Positions 1-6,675 of a stretch of 15,302 nucleotides of DNA are shown in pieces (the first letter of the stretch is position 1; each line of letters begins with the position of its first letter). Source of the stretch: Chthoniobacterales bacterium (lineage in GTDB: Bacteria; Verrucomicrobiota; Verrucomicrobiia; Chthoniobacterales; UBA10450); contig JAICXG010000041.1 of NCBI GenBank assembly GCA_025980625.1, positions 1 to 15,302 on the forward strand, read 5' to 3'. The translations under genes were made by a program, and so were the position numbers. The notes under the pieces were generated by a model. It worked only from the letters and a program-made list of their open reading frames with translations, was not told the DNA's origin and ran no database searches.

Positions 1-2
1 CG

Positions 3-287
3 ATGTTAAACCTGAGCGGTCAGACACAAGGCGGCCTAAAACAGGGTTTGACCCTGACCGTAATCAGCAACACAAGCCCAAACCCAATCAGCGGCACCTT
101 CAGCAACCTGCCTGACGGCGTGATTGTGACTGTGAACGGCAACAATCTTCAAGCCAGCTACGAAGGCGGCGACGGGAATGATCTTACCCTGACGGTCGTG
201 CGAAATCCGGGGAGTTACTCGCTTTGTTTGCGGCTAACTCAGTGCAGGCGTCAGCCCGGCTGGCCGAGTAAGCGGGCGATCGCGTAG
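3..287 (+). CDS. C-terminal end of an autotransporter-repeat-type surface protein (5' truncated by window edge)
   Basis: The reading frame is open from the window edge, so the first ATG seen is probably internal and the gene begins upstream. The visible residues are rich in G, N, T, S and V. They contain a SGTFSNLPDG segment followed by GGDGNDLTLTVV, the kind of ending seen in the long beta-helical proteins with autotransporter-associated beta-strand repeats that are common in Verrucomicrobiota and Planctomycetota. These proteins are exported and cell-surface or extracellular. No C-terminal beta-barrel or PEP-CTERM anchor is visible. After TLTVV the last 30 or so residues lose the beta-repeat character and become R, Q and P rich, where the frame runs 37 bp into the antisense of the next gene. 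That tail may be a degenerate or extended C-terminus. The family call is moderately confident; the precise function is unknown. Confidence 0.6.
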   Translation: MLNLSGQTQGGLKQGLTLTVISNTSPNPISGTFSNLPDGVIVTVNGNNLQASYEGGDGNDLTLTVVRNPGSYSLCLRLTQCRRQPGWPSKRAIA

Positions 288-784
288 AGTAGCCAAACGC
301 TGACCGCGAGACTAACAAGGAGAATCGCGGCGAGCGCGACCAGGACGACCGCGACAAAGATCCAGTCACTGCGCGTTGAGCGCCGGGGCGCAATGGTGTA
401 GCGGCGGAGCAATTGATAGTTGCGGGCGTTCGATTTGAACCAGAAAGAGAAGGCGTCACCCAGGATCGGAATGATTCCGATGGCTTCGTTGATCAGGATA
501 TTGAGCGACATGCGCGCGAGGAGGATTTTCGGCAAACCGCAGCGGGCGGCAGCGACCAGCGCCATTGCCGAAATGAGGGCAGACCCGGTGTCGCCAAGGC
601 CCGGCAGCAAGCCGATGAGCGGATCGAGCCCAAAGCGCAAATTCGTGCCTGGGACGCGCAGGAGGTTATCCATCACCAGGGCCAGCCAGCGGAAAAGCGG
701 CTCGAGCTCGGAGCGCTTGCGCTGTTCGTCCTCGGGAGGAAGAACCTCGAACTCGAGTTCCTCGACTTTTTCGGAAAATTTCAT
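251..784 (-). CDS. DUF4112 domain membrane protein
   Basis: This is a 177-residue protein. Residues about 30-125 match the DUF4112 pattern: a hydrophobic segment LIGLLPGLGDTGSALIS, then a LARMSLNILINEAIG helix and IPILGDAFSFWFKSNARN. The paired GLLPGLGD/GIIPILGD motifs are the family signature. A strong C-terminal hydrophobic helix follows at about residues 142-170 (VAVVLVALAAILLVSLAV), so the protein is expected in the cytoplasmic membrane. The N-terminal 30 residues are acidic and charged (EEDEQRKRSE type). No biochemical function is established for the family. The gene lies 45 bp downstream of rho on the same strand and may be co-transcribed with it. No clear Shine-Dalgarno precedes the ATG. 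The 3' end overlaps the convergent surface-protein gene by 37 bp. Confidence 0.85.
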   Translation of the reverse strand: MKFSEKVEELEFEVLPPEDEQRKRSELEPLFRWLALVMDNLLRVPGTNLRFGLDPLIGLLPGLGDTGSALISAMALVAAARCGLPKILLARMSLNILINEAIGIIPILGDAFSFWFKSNARNYQLLRRYTIAPRRSTRSDWIFVAVVLVALAAILLVSLAVSVWLLYAIARLLGQPG

Positions 785-829
785 CGCGCAGCAAAAAGCG
801 TTGTCACGCCGAGCCGGCGAGCGCGTACG

Positions 830-2218
830 TTAACCGGGAATCTCTTTCAACATCTGCTTATTCGTCGGGAATTTTTTCACGAACATGAGCAGACGCTGGA
901 TCGCTTCGTCTGGTTTGTGCCCGGCGAGGCCGCGACGGATGAGATTGATCTTCTCCAATTCCCACGGCTCGAGGAGCAACTCTTCGCGCCGGGTGCCGGA
1001 GAGGAAAATATCGACCGCCGGGTAAATGCGCAGGTCGCTGATCTTGCGGTCAAGCACCAGCTCCATGTTGCCGGTGCCTTTGAATTCCTGAAAAATTAGC
1101 TCGTCCATCCGGCTGCCAGTCTCGATCAACGCAGTCGCGACGATCGTCAGGCTGCCGGCTTCTTCGGTGTTGCGCGCCGCGGCAAAGATCTTTCGCGGCT
1201 GTTCCATCGCGCGCGCATCGATGCCGCCGCTCATCGTGCGGCCACCGCCACCGAGCGCATTGTTGAAGGCGCGCGCCGTTCGCGTGATCGAGTCGAGCAG
1301 AATGAAGACGTGTTTGCCCGCTTCGACGAGCCGCTTCGCGCGCTCGATCGCCAGTTGCGCGATCCGCGTATGGCTCTTGATGTCGCTGTCATTCGAACTG
1401 GCCATGATCTCAGCCGTCGGGCAGGAGCGGCGGAAATCAGTTACTTCCTCGGGCCGCTCGTCAACCAGCAGGATGATGAGCTTCATCTCTGGATGATTCT
1501 TCGCCACGGCATCGGCGATATGATGGAGGAGGGTGGTTTTGCCCGTGCGCGGCGGAGCGACGATCAGTCCGCGCTGGCCTTTGCCTAACGGCGTCATTAA
1601 ATCCATGATGCGCGTCGTGTAACGATCCGGCACGGTCTCGAGCTTGATCCGTTGGTTCGGATTGATTGTCGTCAGTTCTTCAAAGGGCCGCAGATCCTGG
1701 TATTTCGTCGGCTCGTCGTCGTTAATCTTGAGCAGCTTGGTGAGCTGCGGGCCGCGATTGCCGCGCCGGGTTTCGCCGTAAATCCACATTCCGTCGCGAA
1801 GCTGAAAACGGCGCACGATCTCGGGCGTGACGAAAATATCCTGCGGCGTCTGGACGAAGTTGCGTTTCGCGTCGCGCAAAAAACCGAAGCCTTTGCCGGA
1901 AATCTCGATCACGCCCTCGCCGTATTCCGGCTCGCGCGGCTGTTCGCCATTCTGGTAACCGGGCTCCTCGGTCGCCGCGACGAATTCCCCCGCGTTCTCC
2001 TGCCGGCGTTCGCCCTGCGCTGCGGCATTTTCCTCGAGAAGCTCGGGGCCACCAATGCGGCTAGGTTTGTCGTCCGTTGTTTGGCTGAAGTTCGATGCGC
2101 GATCCCCTTCGTTGCGGTTATTGCGGCGGCCAGATCGGCGTCGGGCCGATCGTCGCCGGCGGTAGGGTGGCGCGCCGCTTGTCGCCTGGGCTGACTCGTT
2201 TTCCATCTCTTCGTTCAT
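830..2218 (-). CDS. rho: Transcription termination factor Rho
   Basis: This encodes the hexameric RNA-dependent ATPase/translocase that releases RNA from stalled transcription complexes (462 residues). Residues 1-100 are low-complexity, with an Arg-rich block near residues 19-37 and then an E/Q/N-rich stretch. The cold-shock-like RNA-binding domain follows at about 101-170 (GKGFGFLRD; DIFVTPEIVRRF). The ATPase core has Walker A APPRTGKT at 221-228, a DERPEEV motif near 253, Walker B ILLDS near 306-310, and the R-loop/arginine-finger region GSLTIVATALIETGSRMDE, followed by FKGTGNMEL. The protein is somewhat longer than E. coli Rho (419) because of the N-terminal tail. M1 (ATG) is used; an in-frame M5 is also possible, and neither has a strong Shine-Dalgarno. 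yebC lies 55 bp upstream on the same strand. The family assignment is essentially certain. Confidence 0.98.
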   Translation of the reverse strand: MNEEMENESAQATSGAPPYRRRRSARRRSGRRNNRNEGDRASNFSQTTDDKPSRIGGPELLEENAAAQGERRQENAGEFVAATEEPGYQNGEQPREPEYGEGVIEISGKGFGFLRDAKRNFVQTPQDIFVTPEIVRRFQLRDGMWIYGETRRGNRGPQLTKLLKINDDEPTKYQDLRPFEELTTINPNQRIKLETVPDRYTTRIMDLMTPLGKGQRGLIVAPPRTGKTTLLHHIADAVAKNHPEMKLIILLVDERPEEVTDFRRSCPTAEIMASSNDSDIKSHTRIAQLAIERAKRLVEAGKHVFILLDSITRTARAFNNALGGGGRTMSGGIDARAMEQPRKIFAAARNTEEAGSLTIVATALIETGSRMDELIFQEFKGTGNMELVLDRKISDLRIYPAVDIFLSGTRREELLLEPWELEKINLIRRGLAGHKPDEAIQRLLMFVKKFPTNKQMLKEIPG

Positions 2219-2273
2219 AATTGAAACCAGTGCTGCAAACGACGGACGGGTCGGACAGCGTCGCTCGCGTTCT

Positions 2274-3029
2274 TTACGCTGGCAGTTTCGCCAGCAACTC
2301 TTCGGAAATATCTAAATTCGAATAGACGTTTTGAACGTCGTCGTCGTCTTCGAGGCTATCGCAGAGGCGCAGGACCTGAAGCGCGGCCGCCTCGTCGGCG
2401 ACGTGAACAGTCGTATCGGGAATGAATGTAAACTTTTGCCCTTCGAGGTTAACGCCCGCCTGTTTGAGCGCTTCAGCTACGGCGTAGAGCTGATCGTGGG
2501 CAGTGAGAATAACATACTGTTCCTCCTCCGTTGTCAACTCCTCCGCCCCCGCTTCCAGCGCCAACTCGAAGAGCTTGTCCTCTTCAATCGCAGTTCGCGG
2601 CACGGTGATCTGTCCTTTTTTATGGAACATGTAAGAGACGCTCCCGCTCGAGGCGAGATTCCCGTTGTTTTTCGTAAAGATGCGGCGGATCTCCGCCGCG
2701 GTGCGGTTCTTGTTGTCGGTTGCGGCTTCGACAATGATGGCGACACCGCCCGGAGCATAGCCCTCGTAAACAATCTCCTCGAATTGCTGCGCATCGACGC
2801 CTTCGCCGGTGCCGCGCTTGACCGCGCGTTCGATATTGTCGTTAGGCATACTTTGCGCCCGCGCCGTCTCGATCACGCTCCGGAGCCGCGGGTTCATCGT
2901 CGGGTCGCCCCCGCCGACCCGCGCCGCGATGCTGATCTCCTTCGAGAGCTTGCTGAAAAGCTGCCCGCGTTTGACGTCGAGCGCGCCTTTTATGCGTTTG
3001 ACCTTCGACCACTTGCTATGTCCCGACAT
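2274..3029 (-). CDS. yebC: YebC/PmpR family regulatory protein
   Basis: The 251-residue product has the family hallmarks. It starts MSGHSKWSKVKRIKGALDVK, followed by the KRGQLFSKLSKEI helix, GGGDPTMNPRLR, the YEGYAPGGVAI motif and NLASSGSVSYMF. YebC proteins are cytoplasmic. They were first described as DNA-binding transcriptional regulators (PmpR), and homologues have more recently been linked to translation, relieving ribosome stalling at proline runs; TACO1 is the mitochondrial relative. The frame stays open 34 codons further upstream, but the conserved MSGHSKWS N-terminus fixes the start at this ATG. No obvious Shine-Dalgarno is present. rho and the DUF4112 gene follow on the same strand with gaps of about 55 and 45 bp, so a single transcript is plausible. 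The 145-bp region upstream is shared with the divergent sigma/anti-sigma gene. Confidence 0.95.
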   Translation of the reverse strand: MSGHSKWSKVKRIKGALDVKRGQLFSKLSKEISIAARVGGGDPTMNPRLRSVIETARAQSMPNDNIERAVKRGTGEGVDAQQFEEIVYEGYAPGGVAIIVEAATDNKNRTAAEIRRIFTKNNGNLASSGSVSYMFHKKGQITVPRTAIEEDKLFELALEAGAEELTTEEEQYVILTAHDQLYAVAEALKQAGVNLEGQKFTFIPDTTVHVADEAAALQVLRLCDSLEDDDDVQNVYSNLDISEELLAKLPA

Positions 3030-3174
3030 GGAAATGGGGATGATAAAAAATGGTTGCCGGATGGACCTGTGCCCGAGGGAATGAAACCGAAAACCTCGTC
3101 GAGAGGACTGCCGAGCGGCAACCGAGGCCATTCAATCGCATGGCGCCGAGTTTGTCAACGACAGGGTTGCGCCC

Positions 3175-4350
3175 GTGAAATTCCTTCGTCTTATTCGCAT
3201 TGCTGTGGTGATCGATCGGCCAGATCCGCGCCAGGATGCGACCGTCCTGACAACGGATTACTCTTCCGCTGCCGACGCTGAGTTAGCGCAGCGACTCAAG
3301 GCCGGCGATCAATCTGCATTTGCCGAGTTTTACGACCGGTTGGCGCCGGTTCTCTTCTCGTTAGTCTTTGCGATTGTCGGCGACCGCAAGGAATCAGAAG
3401 ACCTGGTCGAGGAAGCGTTTGTTCGGATGTGGAAAAGCTTCGCCAGCTATGATCCGCGGCGCAGCGCTCTCTTCACATGGGCGGTGATGATTGCGCGCCA
3501 TGAAGCGCTTGCAAGAGCGCGGAGCGACTCGGCCGCGAGGGGCGCGAGCACCGAGGATCCGCTCGATCTTGCCTTTTTCCAGGGAGTCGCGGCTGCTGAA
3601 GCGCGGCCGCAAATTCGCGATGAACTGGTTGCGCAGTCCGCGCATGCGTTCGCCGCCGAGGACCTTAGGTCACAGGAGCAGGCCGTCCTTTACGCGCTTG
3701 GCCTGCTCGAACGCGAAGAAGCAGCCGAGTTCGAGCAGCGCATGCATGGCCATCCGGAGCTTCGCGCGTTCCTCGATCAATTGGATGCCGCAGCCGCTGG
3801 GCTGGCGCGGCGCGCTCCCATCGAGCCGCTGCCAGCGGAGCTGCGTGCACGAGTGATAGCTCGGATTCAGCCCGGCAAAACGCTCGGACTTTTGCAGCGT
3901 AAAGCATGGCTGGCTTGGTCGGTCGCCGTGTTGTTTGCCTTGAGCTGCGGTTATCTCCTGGCGGAACGCGGCAGATTGCGTCATCGCATCAGCCATTTGG
4001 AGCAGCGTGATCTTTTTGCCGACATCAGAGTCGCTTCGCTCGGCTCATCGCTCTTCGAGAGCGCACCGACAACCGGCATCGTGCTCTGGGATCGCCGTCG
4101 CCAGCGCGGACTGTTAAAGCTGAACAGCTTTGCCCCTAACGACAGCAATCACGATTACCAGCTCTGGTTAAGAGATGCCCGGTCGCGGGCAGTCGATGCC
4201 GGCGTTTTTCATCTGCGCCAGAGCGAGCCGGTGCGATTGGCGTTTCAGGCCCGCGCGCCGATCCGGGACGTGGAGCGATTTGAAATCAGGCTCGCGCGCA
4301 AGGGAGGCGCTCGTCGCCCCGAAGGTCCGGTGGTGATGAGCGGGAAATGA
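3175..4350 (+). CDS. Fused ECF-type sigma region 2 / RskA-like anti-sigma membrane protein
   Basis: One 391-residue chain combines two normally separate regulators. Residues about 35-115 are a sigma-70 region 2 of ECF type: AGDQSAFAEFYDRL, then EDLVEEAFVRMWKSF and FTWAVMIARHEAL. No region 4 (an LP..R..-type helix-turn-helix) can be found after it. From about 160, QAVLYALGLLEREEAAEFEQ matches the N-terminal anti-sigma domain of RskA-type proteins, without the zinc-ligand Cys residues. A single membrane helix lies at 244-262 (AWLAWSVAVLFALSCGYLL). The remainder is an RskA C-terminal periplasmic domain (VLWDRRRQRGLLKLNSFAP; NHDYQLWLRD; ending RPEGPVVMSGK). The GTG start has AGGG eight bases upstream; a later GTG pair (codons 11-12) is an alternative. 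The stop overlaps copC by ATGA. The domain calls are strong. Whether it acts as a sigma factor, or is an anti-sigma carrying a vestigial domain, is open. Confidence 0.88.
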   Translation: MKFLRLIRIAVVIDRPDPRQDATVLTTDYSSAADAELAQRLKAGDQSAFAEFYDRLAPVLFSLVFAIVGDRKESEDLVEEAFVRMWKSFASYDPRRSALFTWAVMIARHEALARARSDSAARGASTEDPLDLAFFQGVAAAEARPQIRDELVAQSAHAFAAEDLRSQEQAVLYALGLLEREEAAEFEQRMHGHPELRAFLDQLDAAAAGLARRAPIEPLPAELRARVIARIQPGKTLGLLQRKAWLAWSVAVLFALSCGYLLAERGRLRHRISHLEQRDLFADIRVASLGSSLFESAPTTGIVLWDRRRQRGLLKLNSFAPNDSNHDYQLWLRDARSRAVDAGVFHLRQSEPVRLAFQARAPIRDVERFEIRLARKGGARRPEGPVVMSGK

Positions 4351-4706
4351 AAGCGGTTGTTCTTACCTTGCTCGGCTTGGTCGTCGCGACTGGTTTGGTC
4401 AGCGCGCATTCCGCTTTCCTCCGCTCGCAACCGGCAAACGGCGCGACACTCAAACCAGCGCCTAACGAAATCAGAATCTGGTTTAGCGAACCGATCCGCA
4501 CTGCTCTGAGCACAATCGAGGTGCACGATGCAAGTGGGAAACAAGTCGACCGGCGTAACCTGCACGTTGACGAAAAGGAACCCACCCTCGTCCTTGTCTC
4601 TCTCCCCGAACATCTCCCACCTGGAGTCTATCGCGTTCTTTGGAGCGCCGTCGCGCAGGATCTGCACGTTGCCAAGGGCAGCTTCAGCTTCCATATCGCG
4701 CCCTAG
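4347..4706 (+). CDS. copC: CopC-domain periplasmic copper-binding protein
   Basis: This is a small exported protein of 119 residues. Residues 1-20 are a classical signal peptide ending VSA, so cleavage leaves His21 as the mature N-terminus, as in CopC where the amino-terminal His is a Cu(II) ligand. The mature part shows the CopC/YobA pattern: HSAFLRSQPANGATLKPAP, then IRIWFSEPI, and a C-terminal DLHVAKGSFSFH motif whose Asp105 and His107 match the other two Cu(II) ligands. The Cu(I) Met-rich loop of plasmid-borne CopC proteins is absent. Family members carry copper in the periplasm, often next to a CopD membrane partner. No CopD gene is present here. The start codon overlaps the stop of the sigma/anti-sigma gene (ATGA), implying translational coupling. 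The CopC fold is well supported; the physiological role is inferred. Confidence 0.9.
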   Translation: MKAVVLTLLGLVVATGLVSAHSAFLRSQPANGATLKPAPNEIRIWFSEPIRTALSTIEVHDASGKQVDRRNLHVDEKEPTLVLVSLPEHLPPGVYRVLWSAVAQDLHVAKGSFSFHIAP

Positions 4707-4810
4707 CAGCTTTCCGGTTACAAATTCGGAAGCAGGGAAAGGAAACGCCGAATTCGGACAAGCATATTTCCTGCACCCGCTCGGGCGCGCACGGCGGCGC
4801 CGGTTTCGAG

Positions 4811-4819
4811 TCGTTAGGC
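4811..4819 (-). repeat. Intergenic copy of the dispersed GCCTAACGA motif
   Basis: This is a perfect 9-mer, read on the minus strand, in the 171-bp gap between copC and the flavoprotein gene. It is one of only two of the twenty CCTAACG cores in the window that lie outside coding sequence. Nothing else recognisable (hairpin with T tract, promoter boxes) was seen in this gap apart from the downstream ribosome-binding site. The function is unknown; see the findings for the family. Confidence 0.6.
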
Positions 4820-4862
4820 AAAATCCCACGCAAGCCACCACAGTTGCACCTCGCGCGGGAAC

Positions 4863-4870
4863 AAAGGAGA
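4863..4870 (+). promoter_or_regulatory. Strong Shine-Dalgarno that fixes a GTG start
   Basis: AAAGGAGA lies seven bases before the GTG of the flavoprotein gene. It is one of the few canonical ribosome-binding sites in the window and decides for GTG over later in-frame starts. Confidence 0.85.
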
Positions 4871-4877
4871 ACAATTT

Positions 4878-6068
4878 GTGCAACCGGAGGCGAGAAAAAC
4901 CATTGCTGTCGTCGGCGCTGGGCCTGCCGGATTGCGCGCCGCGGAGCTCGCGGCGGCGGCAGGCGCGCACGTCATTCTCTGCGACGCGCAACCTTCCGCC
5001 GGCCGGAAATTCCTCATCGCCGGGCGCGGCGGACTGAACCTGACGCATAACGAGCCGGTCGAAAATTTTCCGGCGCGCTATCGCACCGAGCCGGAGCGAT
5101 GGCGCGATTTGCTCGACGACTTCGGTCCGGATGCGCTGCGGGCCTGGGCGGCGCAGCTCGAAATTGAAACTTACGTCGGGACGAGCAACCGCGTTTTCCC
5201 GCGCGGCCAAAAAGCGGCCAGCTTGCTTCGCGCCTGGCTGCGCCGACTGCGCGGCACGGGCGTGGAGTTTCGTTTCGGCAAGCGTCTGGTTGGCCTAACG
5301 AAAGAAGGAGTGCGCTGGCGGCTCGATTTCGCGCCCGATTTTGCACTCTCCGCTGACGCGATCGTGCTGGCGCTAGGCGGCGCCTCCTGGCCAGACACTG
5401 GATCGGACGGCAAGTGGCCCGCAATTCTGGCCGCGAATGGTGTGGAGACAGCGCCGTTCGTTGCAGCGAACTGCGGCTGGAATGTAGCCTGGCCCGGGGC
5501 TGTTCTCGAACGCGTGGAAGGTTTACCGCTCAAGAACTTGAGCGTGACTGCGGCCGGCGAAACGGTCTCGGGCGAGTTGCTCATCACCCGCTACGGATTG
5601 GAGGGCGGGGCGATTTACCGGCTGGGACCGATTCTGCGCGCGATGGCGCGCCCGGAGTTGCAGATCGATTTCAAGCCGCAGGTCTCGGCTGAAGGTTTGC
5701 TCGAGCGGACACGGGAGCTGTCTTCGCCTAACGAATGGTATCGCACCTGGAAATTAAGTCCCGGCGCGATCGTGCTGCTCAAGCACTGCTCGCCTAACGA
5801 ATCTCTCGAGAGGGCCGAACTCGTCCGACGGCTAAAGAATTTTCCGCTCCAACTGCAAAGCCCCCGGCCCATCGCCGAAGCGATCTCCAGCGCCGGCGGC
5901 GTCCTCTGGCGTGAACTCAGCGACCGGCTCATGCTCAAGAAAATGCCGGGCGTGTTCCTCGCCGGCGAGATGATCGACTGGGAAGCGCCGACTGGCGGTT
6001 ATCTTTTGCAAGGCTGTTTTTCCACCGGCACGCGCGCCGGCCGGAGCGTGGCGGAATATCTCAGCTAA
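4878..6068 (+). CDS. TIGR03862-type flavoprotein (BaiN/HI0933-like NAD(P)/FAD-dependent oxidoreductase)
   Basis: The product has 396 residues. An N-terminal dinucleotide-binding motif, VVGAGPAGLRAAELAAAAGA (about residues 11-30), is followed by CDAQPSAGRKFLIAGRGGLN, the signature of the HI0933/BaiN family of flavoproteins. Other family motifs are LALGGASWPDTGSDG near 165-180, TRYGLEGGAIY, and the C-terminal GVFLAGEMIDWEAPTGGYLL followed by QGCFSTG. A C-terminus of this kind, with no separate NAD domain, fits the TIGR03862 subgroup. The substrate is not known; the protein should be cytosolic and bind FAD. The GTG start is chosen for the AAAGGAGA site seven bases upstream and because the first beta strand begins soon after. 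The 3' end overlaps the convergent DUF883-like gene by 8 bp. Three copies of the dispersed CCTAACG motif lie inside. Confidence 0.9.
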   Translation: MQPEARKTIAVVGAGPAGLRAAELAAAAGAHVILCDAQPSAGRKFLIAGRGGLNLTHNEPVENFPARYRTEPERWRDLLDDFGPDALRAWAAQLEIETYVGTSNRVFPRGQKAASLLRAWLRRLRGTGVEFRFGKRLVGLTKEGVRWRLDFAPDFALSADAIVLALGGASWPDTGSDGKWPAILAANGVETAPFVAANCGWNVAWPGAVLERVEGLPLKNLSVTAAGETVSGELLITRYGLEGGAIYRLGPILRAMARPELQIDFKPQVSAEGLLERTRELSSPNEWYRTWKLSPGAIVLLKHCSPNESLERAELVRRLKNFPLQLQSPRPIAEAISSAGGVLWRELSDRLMLKKMPGVFLAGEMIDWEAPTGGYLLQGCFSTGTRAGRSVAEYLS

Positions 6069-6513
6069 AGAGCCTGTTCCAGCGCTTCCGCAATGGCGTC
6101 ACGTAATCATCCACATCGATATCCTTCACCCGCCCGATCTTCTCCTTCACTACTTCGGCTGAATCGGCATAACCGCGCTTCACGCTCTTCATCAGCGCGG
6201 GCAGAAAGGCCGGCGCGATTGAGCTCCAGTCGAACTCCTTGAGCGCGCGCTTGAGCGTGACCGATGGCTCTGGTTCCGGTCGCGAGGAATACCGAATCGC
6301 CAGCCCGATCGCGAGCCCGAGGGCGAGCGCGCCGAGCACGGTTGGGACCGGGTTCTCGCGCAGGAAAAACTCCGTCCGTTCCCGCACCACGACCGCTTTC
6401 TGGCGCGTTTGATCCCAGGTCTCGGCGGCAGCGTGGGAAAATTTGCGCGCGCCTTCCGCCATCCGACTCTGCGGCTGGTCCGCGGATTCACTTCCGAATT
6501 CCGTCTCGGACAT
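6061..6513 (-). CDS. Small DUF883/YqjD/ElaB-like inner-membrane protein
   Basis: This 150-residue protein has a charged, helical N-terminal half (residues about 20-50, ARKFSHAAAETWDQTRQKA). A single membrane helix follows the typical RENPVPTVLGALALGLAIGL stretch (about 52-75), then a charged C-terminal part with V, K, D and R residues. The 'R-E-N-P' plus glycine-rich helix resembles the C-terminus of DUF883/YqjD/ElaB proteins, which anchor at the inner membrane and in E. coli associate with ribosomes. Unlike those, the helix here is internal and about 75 residues follow it, so the match is partial. The frame is open 43 codons further upstream, with another ATG at 6555. The start at 6513 is preferred because GGAGAAGG lies just before it; no such site precedes the upstream ATG. 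The 3' end overlaps the convergent flavoprotein gene by 8 bp. Confidence 0.75.
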   Translation of the reverse strand: MSETEFGSESADQPQSRMAEGARKFSHAAAETWDQTRQKAVVVRERTEFFLRENPVPTVLGALALGLAIGLAIRYSSRPEPEPSVTLKRALKEFDWSSIAPAFLPALMKSVKRGYADSAEVVKEKIGRVKDIDVDDYVTPLRKRWNRLFS

Positions 6514-6518
6514 GGGAT

Positions 6519-6526
6519 CCTTCTCC
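6519..6526 (-). promoter_or_regulatory. Shine-Dalgarno deciding the start of the DUF883-like gene
   Basis: GGAGAAGG on the minus strand ends five bases before the ATG at 6513 (GGAG itself is nine bases away). It argues for the shorter, 150-residue protein over the longer open frame. Confidence 0.7.
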
Positions 6527-6675
6527 GTGTAATTATCTCCGTTCGAATTCTTCATAATCACAGTTCGCACCGCGCAGGGCTTTTGCGTCCATCGATTGCC
6601 ACCTTTGCGGCATCGCGCTCGACCCGGGATTCGCGGGAGCATCTGAACGCGGGCGCCCGGTGATTCAGCTCAATG

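Noticed and set aside
3030..3174. Promoter boxes between divergent yebC and the sigma/anti-sigma gene
   Set aside because: A TATCAT-like hexamer faces yebC near 3040-3045, but no -35 box stands at a suitable distance, so no promoter is claimed.
2331..3281. Long plus-strand open frame (316 codons) opposite yebC
   Set aside because: It is antisense to a clear YebC gene, has no recognisable domain, and such shadows are expected in GC-rich DNA.
4245..5210. Long minus-strand open frame (321 codons) opposite copC and the flavoprotein start
   Set aside because: It crosses three well-supported plus-strand features, and its composition is that of an antisense shadow.
6556..6642. N-terminal extension of the DUF883-like gene to an upstream ATG
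   Set aside because: The extra residues are Arg/Cys-rich and unlike the family, and the good ribosome-binding site belongs to the start at 6513.
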